A stretch of DNA of 21,776 nt from Comamonadaceae bacterium (GTDB lineage: Bacteria; Pseudomonadota; Gammaproteobacteria; Burkholderiales; Burkholderiaceae_C), in assembly GCA_947478935.1 (NCBI GenBank), contig CANJXV010000010.1:1-21776 (forward strand), read 5' to 3'. Both the position numbers and the translations under genes were made by a program. Positions within the stretch are counted from its first letter, which is position 1, and every line of letters starts with the position of its first letter. Below the pieces are notes generated by a model. The model had not been told where the DNA came from, made no database searches, and saw nothing but the letters and a program-made list of their open reading frames with translations. Positions 1-7,966 of this stretch are shown piece after piece.

Positions 1-3
1 ACC

Positions 4-936
4 ATGACTTCTCTCGTCGTTGCTGAACACGATAACGCGGGCATCAAGCCCTCCACCCTCAATACCATTACCGCTGCCGTGCAATGCGGTGGTGACGTGC
101 ATGTGCTGATCGCTGGCCATAACGCGGGCGCCGCTGCTGCAGCCGCTGCGGCTGTTGCCGGTGTCGCCAAAGTCATTCACGCCGATAGCGCCGCATTTGC
201 CAATGGGCTGGCTGAAAACGTGACGGCCCAGGTGGTTGGCATGGCCGGCGCCTACAGTCACATTCTTTTCCCTGCAACTGCCGTGGGCAAGAACATCGCC
301 CCGCGCGTGGCTGCCAAGTTGGATGTGGCGCAAATCTCCGACATCACCAAGGTCGAGAGCCCTGATACCTTTGAGCGCCCGATTTATGCCGGTAATGCGA
401 TTGCCACGGTACAAAGCGGCGATGCCATCAAAGTCATCACCGTGCGTACTACCGGTTTTGACGCAGCAGCCAGCACAGGCGGCAGCGCCGCAGTGGAAAC
501 GCCCGCCGCCCAGGTCGCCAGTGCAGATGTCAGCTTTGTGCGCTCAGAAATCGCCCGCAATGACCGCCCCGAATTGACGGCAGCCAAGATCATTGTCTCC
601 GGCGGACGTGCTTTAGGCTCGAATGAAAAATTCATGGAAATCATGACGCCGCTGGCCGACAAACTGGGCGCCGCTATGGGCGCCAGCCGCGCCGCCGTCG
701 ATGCCGGTTACGCGCCCAACGACTGGCAAGTGGGCCAGACCGGCAAGATCGTCGCGCCACAGCTCTATATTGCCTGCGGCATCAGTGGTGCCATCCAGCA
801 TCTGGCCGGTATGAAAGACAGCAAGGTCATCGTGGCCATCAACAAAGACGCCGAAGCGCCTATTTTCAGCGTGGCTGATTACGGCCTGGAGGCAGACCTC
901 TTCGTCGCAGTGCCTGAGTTAGTCGCGGCGCTTTAA
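4..936 (+). CDS. etfA: Electron transfer flavoprotein alpha subunit (EtfA)
   Basis: EtfA pairs with EtfB to form the soluble FAD/AMP-containing flavoprotein that accepts electrons from acyl-CoA dehydrogenases and passes them to ETF:ubiquinone oxidoreductase. At 310 residues it is full length for the family. The N-terminal half is the ETF alpha/beta domain. The C-terminal FAD-binding domain (about residues 195-300) carries the signature GGRALGS, the segment QVGQTGKIVAPQLYIACGIS and the PIFSVADYG motif, all typical of EtfA. The ATG lies three bases from the window edge, so its ribosome binding site is not visible and etfB is presumably just upstream. A terminator hairpin follows the stop codon, and an acyl-CoA dehydrogenase, the expected electron donor, follows that. 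Identity is secure from the sequence; the partner gene is inferred. Confidence 0.97.
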   Translation: MTSLVVAEHDNAGIKPSTLNTITAAVQCGGDVHVLIAGHNAGAAAAAAAAVAGVAKVIHADSAAFANGLAENVTAQVVGMAGAYSHILFPATAVGKNIAPRVAAKLDVAQISDITKVESPDTFERPIYAGNAIATVQSGDAIKVITVRTTGFDAAASTGGSAAVETPAAQVASADVSFVRSEIARNDRPELTAAKIIVSGGRALGSNEKFMEIMTPLADKLGAAMGASRAAVDAGYAPNDWQVGQTGKIVAPQLYIACGISGAIQHLAGMKDSKVIVAINKDAEAPIFSVADYGLEADLFVAVPELVAAL

Positions 937-950
937 ACCAGCGTCCCCGA

Positions 951-976
951 AGGCAGCCAAGCGCTGCTTTTTTTTT
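951..976 (+). terminator. Rho-independent terminator after etfA
   Basis: A GCAGC/GCTGC stem (953-957 with 63-67 of the same hundred block, i.e. 963-967) with a five-base loop is followed by nine T (968-976). The stem can be extended by a G-U and an A-T pair. It lies 15 bases after the etfA stop and just upstream of the acyl-CoA dehydrogenase start. The stem is short, so partial read-through into the next gene is plausible. Confidence 0.7.
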
Positions 977-999
977 GCTTTTGTTTTGTGAGAAGTGCC

Positions 1000-2820
1000 A
1001 TGACTTATTCCGCCCCCGTCAAAGACATGCTGTTCAATATCGAGCACTTGGCGCGTATCGACCAGATCGCCCAATTGCCTGGTTTTGAGGATGCGGACCT
1101 GGGCACGGCGCAGGCGGTGCTGGAAGAGGCAGCTAAGTTCAATGAAGAAGTGCTAGCCCCCCTGAACTGGGCCGGTGACCAAAACCCCAGCGCCTGGAAG
1201 AACGGCGTGGTCACGGCCACACCCGGTTTCAAAGAAGCTTACAAGCAGTTTGCCGAGGCAGGTTGGCAGGGTTTGCAGCACCCGGTGGAATTTGGTGGCC
1301 AGGGCCTGCCCAAAACCATTGGCGCCATGTGCGGTGAAATGCAGAACTCCGCCAATATGAGTTTTGCGCTGTGCCCCTTGCTCAGTGACGGCGCCATCGA
1401 GGCCTTGTTGACTGCTGGCTCGGACGAACTCAAAGCGATTTATCTGGAAAAAATTGTTAGTGGCCAATGGACCGGCACCATGAACCTGACCGAGCCCCAA
1501 GCCGGTAGCGACCTGGCGCTGGTGCGCACCCGCGCCGAACCACAGCCCGACGGCACTTACCGTATCTTCGGCACCAAGATTTACATCACCTGGGGTGAGC
1601 ACGACATGGCCGAAAACATCGTCCATTTGGTGCTGGCGCGGGTGCAAGGCGCGCCCGAGGGCGTCAAAGGCATTAGCCTGTTTGTGGTGCCCAAGTTTGT
1701 CGTGGATGCACAGGGCAACCCCGCCGCGCGAAACGATGTGCAGTGCGTCAGCATCGAACACAAAATGGGCATTAAAGCCAGCCCGACGGCGGTGCTGCAA
1801 TTTGGCGATGGCCTGGCCGGTTCGCTGGCCGACACCGCGGGGCCGGGCGCCGTAGGTTATTTGGTCGGCCAGGAAAACCGGGGCTTGGAGTACATGTTCA
1901 TTATGATGAACGCCGCCCGCTACGGGGTGGGCGTGCAAGGCATTGCGGTGGCCGAGCGGGCCTACCAAAAGGCGTCGCAGTTCGCGCGCGATCGGGTGCA
2001 AAGCCGTCCAGTCGATGGTTCGATGAATACCAGCGCGCCCATCATCCACCACCCCGATGTGCGCCGCATGCTCATGACCATGCGCGCCTATGTGCAAGGC
2101 TGCCGTGCGTTGGCCTCGGTGGCCGCTTCCGCCTTTGATGTGGCGCACCACCATCCGGATGCACAGGCGCGCAAAGAGCACCAGACTTTTTATGAATTCA
2201 TGGTGCCGCTGGTTAAAGGCTTTAGCACCGAGATGAGCCTTGAAGTCACCTCCATGGCGATACAAGTGCACGGCGGCATGGGCTTTATCGAAGAGACCGG
2301 CGTGGCGCAGTACTACCGCGACGCCAAAATTTTGACGATTTACGAAGGCACTACCGCCATCCAGGCCAACGACCTGGTGGGCCGTAAAACCGCGCGGGAT
2401 GGCGGCCAGGCTGCCAAGGCCATCGCCGCCCAAGTGGCTGCCACAGTGGCGGATTTGCAAACCGCTGGCAGCGCAGACGCGCTGGCCATGGCCAAGCGCC
2501 TGGACGCTGCGCGCGCCGCCTTTGTCGATGTCGTGGACTTCGTGGCTGGGCATTCCAAAGCCAGCCCGAACGCGGTCTATGCCGGTAGCGTGCCTTATCT
2601 CATGCTGGCCGGTAACCTCATGGCCGGTTGGCAAATGGGTCGCTCGCTGCTGGTGGCGCAGGCGCAGTTAGCTTCGGGCGTCGATAAAGAATTCATGCAG
2701 GCGAAAATCAGCACTGCACGTTTTTATGCCGATCACATCCTGACCAAAGTTCCCGGCTTGCGCGACAGCATTGTCGATGGTGCAGATGCGGTGACCGCAT
2801 TGGCTTTGGAAGCGTTTTAA
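1000..2820 (+). CDS. Acyl-CoA dehydrogenase, long (about 600-residue) type with extra C-terminal domain
   Basis: This FAD enzyme oxidises an acyl-CoA to the trans-2-enoyl-CoA and gives its electrons to ETF, whose alpha subunit is encoded just upstream. The N-terminal helical domain spans about residues 35-155. The middle beta domain begins with MNLTEPQAGSDL (161-172). The C-terminal helical domain ends with the IYEGTTAIQ motif, whose Glu449 aligns with the catalytic base of this family. About 140 further residues follow, as in the subgroup that includes DmdC (3-methylmercaptopropionyl-CoA dehydrogenase) and many annotated fatty acyl-CoA dehydrogenases; the substrate cannot be told from sequence. 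I chose ATG 1000, preceded by GAGAAG, over the in-frame GTG at 988, which would place that purine stretch inside the gene. No promoter of its own is evident in the short gap after etfA. Confidence 0.95.
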   Translation: MTYSAPVKDMLFNIEHLARIDQIAQLPGFEDADLGTAQAVLEEAAKFNEEVLAPLNWAGDQNPSAWKNGVVTATPGFKEAYKQFAEAGWQGLQHPVEFGGQGLPKTIGAMCGEMQNSANMSFALCPLLSDGAIEALLTAGSDELKAIYLEKIVSGQWTGTMNLTEPQAGSDLALVRTRAEPQPDGTYRIFGTKIYITWGEHDMAENIVHLVLARVQGAPEGVKGISLFVVPKFVVDAQGNPAARNDVQCVSIEHKMGIKASPTAVLQFGDGLAGSLADTAGPGAVGYLVGQENRGLEYMFIMMNAARYGVGVQGIAVAERAYQKASQFARDRVQSRPVDGSMNTSAPIIHHPDVRRMLMTMRAYVQGCRALASVAASAFDVAHHHPDAQARKEHQTFYEFMVPLVKGFSTEMSLEVTSMAIQVHGGMGFIEETGVAQYYRDAKILTIYEGTTAIQANDLVGRKTARDGGQAAKAIAAQVAATVADLQTAGSADALAMAKRLDAARAAFVDVVDFVAGHSKASPNAVYAGSVPYLMLAGNLMAGWQMGRSLLVAQAQLASGVDKEFMQAKISTARFYADHILTKVPGLRDSIVDGADAVTALALEAF

Positions 2821-2878
2821 GCGGCTTGAGCAGTGCGCGATTGCAGGGATTTCGTGCGAAGGTGTTGCCTAAGTATCC

Positions 2879-3058
2879 ATGCCAATTGTTGAAACTGAAA
2901 TAATACAAGCTTGTTTCCAACCTGATGCCCACAAACGCGTAATGAACGCGCTTGGTGTAGGCATGGTGATAGCGGCCCATGCCACAGGTATGCTAAAAGC
3001 GGTTGCCACCTTCAATGGCGGGGCCAACCCAAGCGGCGAGCTAGCTCTGACTTTTTGA
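2879..3058 (+). CDS. Possible small ORF of 59 codons, function unknown
   Basis: An ATG-to-TGA frame lies in the 250-base gap between the convergent acyl-CoA dehydrogenase and GST genes. The product starts MPIVETEIIQ and ends PSGELALTF, has a mildly hydrophobic middle (about 24-45), and matches no family I recognise. There is no good ribosome binding site: the nearest AAGG is 16 bases before the ATG. The stretch 2880-2920 is more AT-rich than its neighbours and contains the palindrome ACAAGCTTGT (2905-2914). It may be chance, a remnant of a decayed gene, or an untranslated 3' region. The rest of the gap shows no clear terminator for either flanking gene. Confidence 0.2.
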   Translation: MPIVETEIIQACFQPDAHKRVMNALGVGMVIAAHATGMLKAVATFNGGANPSGELALTF

Positions 3059-3070
3059 TGCCTTGCTCAG

Positions 3071-3730
3071 TCATCGCTTGGTAAACACCCCGCTGCCACA
3101 CTCCAAAGCCCAAGGGCTGTGTTTGTGCATGATGGCCGCAAACGCCGCCGAAGCTTCAAACTCTGCCAGCCAGCGGGCCAAATGCGGCCAGGACTGCTCC
3201 GCAAACCAAGTCTTGTCGGTGTGCGCGAACTGTCGCACGAAAGGCGCCAGCGCGACGTCGCATAAGCCTTGTCGTTGCCCGGCTAGATAGGTCTGGGTCA
3301 TCAATACGACCTCCAGTCGCAGCAGAAAGTTGGCGCCCGCTTGACGCCAGGCGGCGCCGTCCGCCAAGCCGAATCGGTGCGGGTATTTGTAGCGGTCCAA
3401 GGCGTGCTTAAACGGCCCGTCGTTTTCTTCGATTAAAGCCATCGTCGCTGCCAAACGAAGCGGATCATTCGGCCACCAGTGCAGCGGATCATGCTTTTCC
3501 AAAGCCCAGCGCATGATGTCCAGGCTTTCGTCTATCACCCGGCCATCGGGCAACACCAACACCGGCACCGTGCCCTTAGCCGAGGCGGCCAGCATGCGCG
3601 CCGGTTTGTTCTTGAGTTCCACTTCGCGGTGTTCCACAGCGATACCGCTGACATTCAAAGCCAGGCGTGCCCGCATCGCATAGGGGCAGCGGCGAAAGGA
3701 ATACAGGACGGGCAGCGCAGCCTCAGCCAT
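3071..3730 (-). CDS. Glutathione S-transferase family protein
   Basis: A thioredoxin-fold N-terminal domain (about residues 5-80) is followed by an all-helical GST C-terminal domain (about 90-210). The first motif SFRRCPYAMRAR holds Cys15 in a CPYA arrangement, as in Cys-type (glutaredoxin-like, Omega/Beta-like) GSTs rather than Tyr/Ser types. The glutathione-site motifs GTVPVLVL and the following DES are present. At 219 residues the length is normal. The start chosen is ATG 3730, which overlaps the end of trhO by 8 bases; an in-frame ATG at 3745 and a more upstream start at 3784 are possible, but only the stretch from about 3730 looks like GST. Overlap suggests translational coupling to trhO. 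Substrate is unknown; thiol-dependent detoxification or reduction is inferred from the family. Confidence 0.88.
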   Translation of the reverse strand: MAEAALPVLYSFRRCPYAMRARLALNVSGIAVEHREVELKNKPARMLAASAKGTVPVLVLPDGRVIDESLDIMRWALEKHDPLHWWPNDPLRLAATMALIEENDGPFKHALDRYKYPHRFGLADGAAWRQAGANFLLRLEVVLMTQTYLAGQRQGLCDVALAPFVRQFAHTDKTWFAEQSWPHLARWLAEFEASAAFAAIMHKHSPWALECGSGVFTKR

Positions 3731-4712
3731 GGCCCGTGATGGCATCTTGGCCCGCAGGTGCAAATGCGACGCCGTCGCTGCCACGCAATGCGGCCTTTGC
3801 CTTGGCGCGCTCCCATTGTCTTTGCCGCTCGCGCGCGCCTTTTTTCTGCGTTTCGCTGGTCAAGCTAAAACAGCGCGGGCAGCTGACACCCGGCTCATAG
3901 TGGCTTGACTCCAAAGCACCCGGCGGCAGGGGTTGGCGGCAGCAGCGGCATAGTTGCTGGTTGCCCGTCTGCACTCCGTGGGCTACCGACACCCGCTCGT
4001 CAAACACAAAGCATTCGCCTTGCCAGCGGCTGGCCTCGGGCGCCACGGTTTCCAGGTATTTCAAAATGCCACCTTCTAGGTGATACACCTCCTGCAAACC
4101 CTGCGCACGCAAAAGCGCGGTAGATTTTTCGCAGCGGATACCGCCAGTGCAAAACATCGCCACCTTACGCGGCTTGGCCGGGTCCAGTAGGCCTTGCGCT
4201 GCAAGCCATGCGGGCAATTGCGCAAAGCTTTGGATGCCGGGATTGACGGCGCCTGTAAAGCTGCCCAACTCCACTTCATAGTCGTTGCGTGTGTCCACCA
4301 GCAGCACGTCCGGGTCGGCGATCAAAGCGTTCCAGTCCTGCGCGCTGACATAGCGCCCCGCCTGGCTGGCCGGACGCAGCCCGGGCACGCCCATGGTCAC
4401 AATTTCTTTTTTGATACGCACCCGCATGCGGCGAAACGGTGCTTTGTCGGACCAAGATTCTTTGTGCTGCAAGCGGGCAAATGGCGTTTGGCTGCGCAGC
4501 CAAGTCAGCACCGCGTTAACGCCCTGCGCAGGGCCGGAGATAGTGCTGTTAATGCCCTCGGGTGCCAGCAAAATTAGACCTTTTACTTGCTCCGCTTCAC
4601 ACAGCACTTGCAGCGGGGCTTTGAACTGCGCACAGTCGGGCAGATCGACAAACAGATAAAACGCCGCCGTCAAATAGCGCATGGGCGGTGTGGCAGTGGT
4701 GGGCCCGGCCAT
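3723..4712 (-). CDS. trhO: tRNA uridine(34) hydroxylase TrhO (rhodanese-domain protein, YceA/UPF0176 family)
   Basis: TrhO hydroxylates uridine 34 of certain tRNAs in the cytoplasm, the first step toward 5-carboxymethoxy- or methoxy-uridine at the wobble position. The protein has the family's N-terminal domain (LAPEGINSTISG, about 49-60) and a rhodanese domain (about 125-225) with the active-site loop CTGGIRCEK, Cys188 and Cys194. The cysteine-rich tail CRCC at 255-258 plus CPRC at 278-281 looks like a metal-binding knuckle. At 329 residues it is normal in length. ATG 4712 is the longest start; ATG 4682 (MRYLTAAF) better matches where family similarity begins, and neither has a good ribosome binding site. 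It lies 31 bases after dnaJ in the same direction and overlaps the GST gene, so it may be co-transcribed with dnaJ. Confidence 0.93.
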   Translation of the reverse strand: MAGPTTATPPMRYLTAAFYLFVDLPDCAQFKAPLQVLCEAEQVKGLILLAPEGINSTISGPAQGVNAVLTWLRSQTPFARLQHKESWSDKAPFRRMRVRIKKEIVTMGVPGLRPASQAGRYVSAQDWNALIADPDVLLVDTRNDYEVELGSFTGAVNPGIQSFAQLPAWLAAQGLLDPAKPRKVAMFCTGGIRCEKSTALLRAQGLQEVYHLEGGILKYLETVAPEASRWQGECFVFDERVSVAHGVQTGNQQLCRCCRQPLPPGALESSHYEPGVSCPRCFSLTSETQKKGARERQRQWERAKAKAALRGSDGVAFAPAGQDAITGHG

Positions 4713-4743
4713 GCGCTGTGTGGCTAACGATCAGTTAAAAACT

Positions 4744-5871
4744 TCAGCTGAAAAAGCTTTTCAAACGATCCGTCCAGCTATCGCCTGATGGCGAATGTTT
4801 GCTGCCGCCTTTGCGGAAGGAATCGTCCAGTTCGCGCAGCAGTTTGCGCTGATGCTCCGTAAGTTTGACCGGCGTCTCGACGGTAATGTGGCAGTACAAA
4901 TCGCCGGGGTAGCTTGAGCGCACGCCTTTGATGCCTTTGCCCCGCAAACGGAATTGCTTACCGGTTTGCGTGCCTTCAGGCAGATCGATAGCCGCTTTGC
5001 CCTGCAAAGTGGGCACGTCGATTTCGCCGCCCAAGGACGCTTCGACAATGCTGATGGGCACGGTGCAATGCAAGTCGTCGCCGTCGCGCTCAAAAATATC
5101 GTGTTTCTTGAGCCGAATTTCGATGTACAAGTCGCCCGGCGGCCCGCCGTTCGTGCCCGGTTCGCCATTGCCCGCGCTGCGAATCCGCATGCCCGCGTCG
5201 ATACCGGCGGGAATTTTGACTTCCAAGGTTTTTTGCTTTTTGATCTTGCCCTGGCCCGCGCAGGCGATACAGGGCTCAGCCACAATTTTTCCGGCGCCAC
5301 GGCAGGTAGGGCAGGTTTGCTGCACGCTGAAAAAGCCCTGCCGCATTTGCACCACACCGGCGCCCCCGCAGGTGCCGCAGTTCTTGATTTGGCTGCCCGG
5401 CTTGGCGCCGGCACCGGCGCAGACATCGCAGTTTTCATGGGTAGGAATGCGGATTTGCGCGTCTTTGCCATTGGCCGCTTCTTCCAGCGTCATCTCCATC
5501 GCGTAGCTCAGGTCACCGCCACGAAACACCTGTCGTCCACCGCGGCCGCCGCGCTGCTGGCCGAACATCTCGCCAAAAATATCACCAAAAGCATCGGCAA
5601 AGCCGCCAAAGCCTTCGCCGCCGGGGCCGCGCATATTCGGGTCCACACCGGCGTGGCCGTGCTGGTCGTAGGCGGCGCGCTTTTGTGGGTCGGACAGCAT
5701 CTCGTAGGCCTCTTTGGCCTCTTTGAATTTGACTTCCGCCTCTTTAGCCGCTTCGCCCTGGTTGCGGTCTGGGTGGAACTTCATCGCCATCTTGCGGTAG
5801 GACTTTTTAATTTCCTCGTCCGAAGCGGTCTTGGGTACGCCCAAAATTTCGTAAAAATCTCTTTTGGCCAT
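4744..5871 (-). CDS. dnaJ: Chaperone DnaJ (Hsp40)
   Basis: DnaJ delivers unfolded clients to DnaK and stimulates its ATPase. All parts of a type I Hsp40 are present: the J domain (5-70) with HPD at 33-35, a Gly/Phe-rich linker (about 80-120), and four zinc-binding CxxCxGxG repeats starting at Cys148, Cys165, Cys187 and Cys201. Two C-terminal substrate-binding domains follow. The length of 375 is standard. The start is ATG 5871, with a GGAG 12 bases upstream, a long spacing that may mean modest translation. It sits 96 bases after dnaK, separated by a hairpin that could lower transcription relative to dnaK. No sigma-32-like promoter of its own is visible in that gap. Confidence 0.98.
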   Translation of the reverse strand: MAKRDFYEILGVPKTASDEEIKKSYRKMAMKFHPDRNQGEAAKEAEVKFKEAKEAYEMLSDPQKRAAYDQHGHAGVDPNMRGPGGEGFGGFADAFGDIFGEMFGQQRGGRGGRQVFRGGDLSYAMEMTLEEAANGKDAQIRIPTHENCDVCAGAGAKPGSQIKNCGTCGGAGVVQMRQGFFSVQQTCPTCRGAGKIVAEPCIACAGQGKIKKQKTLEVKIPAGIDAGMRIRSAGNGEPGTNGGPPGDLYIEIRLKKHDIFERDGDDLHCTVPISIVEASLGGEIDVPTLQGKAAIDLPEGTQTGKQFRLRGKGIKGVRSSYPGDLYCHITVETPVKLTEHQRKLLRELDDSFRKGGSKHSPSGDSWTDRLKSFFS

Positions 5872-5897
5872 GGCTATTGCGGGCTCCGTAACAACAG

Positions 5898-5935
5898 AAA
5901 AGCCGCGTTGAACTCCAAAGCGGGTTCAGCGCGGC
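5898..5935 (-). terminator. Imperfect terminator-like hairpin between dnaK and dnaJ
   Basis: On the minus strand a 12-base arm (5935-5924, GCCGCGCTGAAC) pairs with a second (5913-5902, GTTCAACGCGGC), with one C-A mismatch and a 10-base loop. TTTT then C and more T-rich sequence follow. The hairpin begins 32 bases after the dnaK stop. The short T run suggests partial termination or mRNA processing rather than a full stop, since dnaJ has no obvious promoter of its own. Confidence 0.6.
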
Positions 5936-5967
5936 GGGTTTTTAAGCAGCCAAAAGCCGCTGCGGGT

Positions 5968-7899
5968 TTATCCCTTTTTCACTTCCTTAACTTCCGCATC
6001 CACCACATTGTCGTCGGCGGGTTTTGTGGCTTGCTCGGCGCCGCCGGCGGCAGCGCTCTCGGCAGCTTGCTTTGCCTGCATGTCGGCATAGACTTTTTCA
6101 CCCAGCTTCTGGCTCGCTGCCATCAAAGCCGCGCTCTTGGAACTGATGCTTTCTTTGTCGTCGCTTTTGATCACGCCTTCCAGATCCTTGATCGCGGCTT
6201 CGATTTTCTCTTTTTCGCCGGCATCGAGCTTGTCACCATGTTCACTCAGGCTCTTCTTGACGCTGTGCATATTGGCTTCGGCCTCGTTGCGCGCCTGAAT
6301 GACTTCGAGTTTTTTCTTGTCATCGGCCGCGTTGAGCTCGGCGTCTTTCACCATTTGCTGAATCTCGGCTTCGCTCAGGCCCGAGTTGGCTTTGATGGTG
6401 ATTTTGTTTTCCTTGCCCGTGCCTTTGTCCTTAGCGCCCACGTGCAAGATGCCGTTGGCGTCGATGTCAAAAGACACCTCGATTTGCGGCGTGCCGCGTG
6501 GCGAGGGCGGGATGCCTTCCAGGTTGAACTCGCCCAGCGATTTATTGGCCGATGCCATCTCGCGCTCACCCTGGAACACTTTGATGGTGACTGCCGGTTG
6601 GTTGTCGTCGGCAGTGGAGAAAGTTTGTGCGAACTTGGTCGGGATGGTGGTGTTTTTGGTGATCATTTTGGTCATCACACCGCCCAAGGTTTCTATGCCC
6701 AGGGATAGCGGCGTCACGTCCAACAACAACACGTCTTTGCGGTCACCCGAGAGCACCTGACCTTGGATGGCGGCGCCTACGGCCACGGCTTCGTCGGGGT
6801 TGACGTCTTTACGCGGCTCTTTGCCGAACAATTCTTTCACTTTGTCCTGCACCTTGGGCATGCGCGTCATACCGCCGACCAAAATCACGTCATGGATATC
6901 CGCGACGTTTACACCTGCATCTTTGATCGCCATCCGGCAAGGTGCAATCGTGCGTTCGATCAGCTCTTCGACCAAGGCTTCGAGCTTGGCGCGGGTGAGC
7001 TTGATGTTTAGGTGTTTCGGGCCGGAGGCATCCGCCGTGATGTAGGGCAGGTTGATGTCAGTCTGCGAGCTGCTGGAGAGCTCGATCTTGGCTTTTTCTG
7101 CGGATTCTTTCAGGCGTTGCAGAGCCAGTACATCGCGGCTTAAGTCCACGCCTTGGTCTTTCTTGAACTCGGCAATCACGAAGTCGATGATGCGCTGGTC
7201 AAAGTCCTCACCACCCAAGAAGGTGTCGCCATTGGTGGACAGCACTTCAAACTGCTTTTCGCCATCTACGTCAGCGATTTCAATGATGGAGACATCAAAC
7301 GTACCACCGCCTAAGTCGTATACCGCAATCTTGCGGTCGCCTTTTTCGTTTTTGTCCATGCCAAAGGCAAGAGCCGCGGCAGTAGGTTCATTGATGATGC
7401 GCTTGACATCCAGCCCGGCAATGCGCCCGGCGTCTTTGGTAGCCTGGCGCTGCGCGTCGTTGAAATAAGCCGGTACGGTGATCACCGCGTCGGTCACTTC
7501 TTCGCCCAGGTAGTCCTCGGCGGTTTTTTTCATTTTGCGCAAGATGTCGGCGCTGACCTGTTGCGGCGCCATGCGGTTGCCACGCACTTCCACCCAGGCG
7601 TCGCCGTTGTCAGCAGCGGCGATTTTGTAAGGCATCAGGTCGATGTCTTTTTGCACCTCTTTTTCGGTGAACTTGCGCCCGATCAGGCGCTTGACCGCAT
7701 ACAGCGTGTTCTTGGGGTTGGTGACCGATTGGCGCTTGGCCGATGCGCCGACCAGCACTTCGCCGTCTTCTTGATATGCAATGATGGACGGTGTGGTGCG
7801 CGCGCCTTCGGCGTTTTCGATGACCTTGGGCGTGTTGCCCTCCATGATGGCAACACAGCTGTTGGTGGTGCCAAGGTCAATTCCGATGATTCTTCCCAT
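5968..7899 (-). CDS. dnaK: Chaperone DnaK (Hsp70)
   Basis: DnaK is the ATP-driven Hsp70 that binds exposed hydrophobic segments of client proteins, working with DnaJ and the exchange factor GrpE, both encoded here. The nucleotide-binding domain begins GRIIGIDLGTTNSC and includes the phosphate motif AVYDLGGGTFDVS and the adenosine-site motif ILVGGMTRMP. The interdomain linker DVLLLDVTPLSLG leads into the beta-sandwich substrate domain and a helical lid, ending in an acidic/lysine tail VDAEVKEVKKG like the conserved DnaK C terminus. It has 643 residues, the normal length. The start is ATG 7899, with AGGAG seven bases upstream; the 22 extra codons available upstream do not resemble DnaK and cover the leader. 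Its own heat-shock-like promoter lies at 7940-7966. Confidence 0.99.
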   Translation of the reverse strand: MGRIIGIDLGTTNSCVAIMEGNTPKVIENAEGARTTPSIIAYQEDGEVLVGASAKRQSVTNPKNTLYAVKRLIGRKFTEKEVQKDIDLMPYKIAAADNGDAWVEVRGNRMAPQQVSADILRKMKKTAEDYLGEEVTDAVITVPAYFNDAQRQATKDAGRIAGLDVKRIINEPTAAALAFGMDKNEKGDRKIAVYDLGGGTFDVSIIEIADVDGEKQFEVLSTNGDTFLGGEDFDQRIIDFVIAEFKKDQGVDLSRDVLALQRLKESAEKAKIELSSSSQTDINLPYITADASGPKHLNIKLTRAKLEALVEELIERTIAPCRMAIKDAGVNVADIHDVILVGGMTRMPKVQDKVKELFGKEPRKDVNPDEAVAVGAAIQGQVLSGDRKDVLLLDVTPLSLGIETLGGVMTKMITKNTTIPTKFAQTFSTADDNQPAVTIKVFQGEREMASANKSLGEFNLEGIPPSPRGTPQIEVSFDIDANGILHVGAKDKGTGKENKITIKANSGLSEAEIQQMVKDAELNAADDKKKLEVIQARNEAEANMHSVKKSLSEHGDKLDAGEKEKIEAAIKDLEGVIKSDDKESISSKSAALMAASQKLGEKVYADMQAKQAAESAAAGGAEQATKPADDNVVDAEVKEVKKG

Positions 7900-7939
7900 G
7901 ATGAAACTCCTGCTAATGCAATAAAACTGATAGTTACAA

Positions 7940-7966
7940 GTTCGGGGCAGTGCCCCGGTTTTCAAG
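7940..7966 (-). promoter_or_regulatory. Probable sigma-32 heat-shock promoter of dnaK
   Basis: On the minus strand a perfect CTTGAAA (-35; 7966-7960) is followed after 12 bases by CCCCGAAC (7947-7940), which keeps the CCCC of the sigma-32 -10 consensus CCCCATnT but not the AT. Transcription would start near 7933, giving a leader of about 33 bases. The spacer contains a perfect inverted repeat, CGGGGC-ACT-GCCCCG (7957-7943). The promoter is inferred from consensus and position only; the -10 match is partial. Confidence 0.6.

Noticed and set aside
1153..2634. Long 493-codon frame on the minus strand opposite the acyl-CoA dehydrogenase
   Set aside because: It is a GC-driven antisense shadow: His/Gly/Ala-rich with no family motif, while the plus strand has an intact enzyme with its catalytic residue.
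4954..6708. 584-codon plus-strand frame opposite dnaJ and the 3' part of dnaK
   Set aside because: It spans two real minus-strand genes and their spacer, and is a Phe/Ala/Gly-rich mirror of their codons.
7900..7965. Upstream extension of dnaK by 22 codons
   Set aside because: DnaK proteins begin at MGRIIGIDLG, and ATG 7899 has a strong AGGAG; the extension covers the predicted transcription start.
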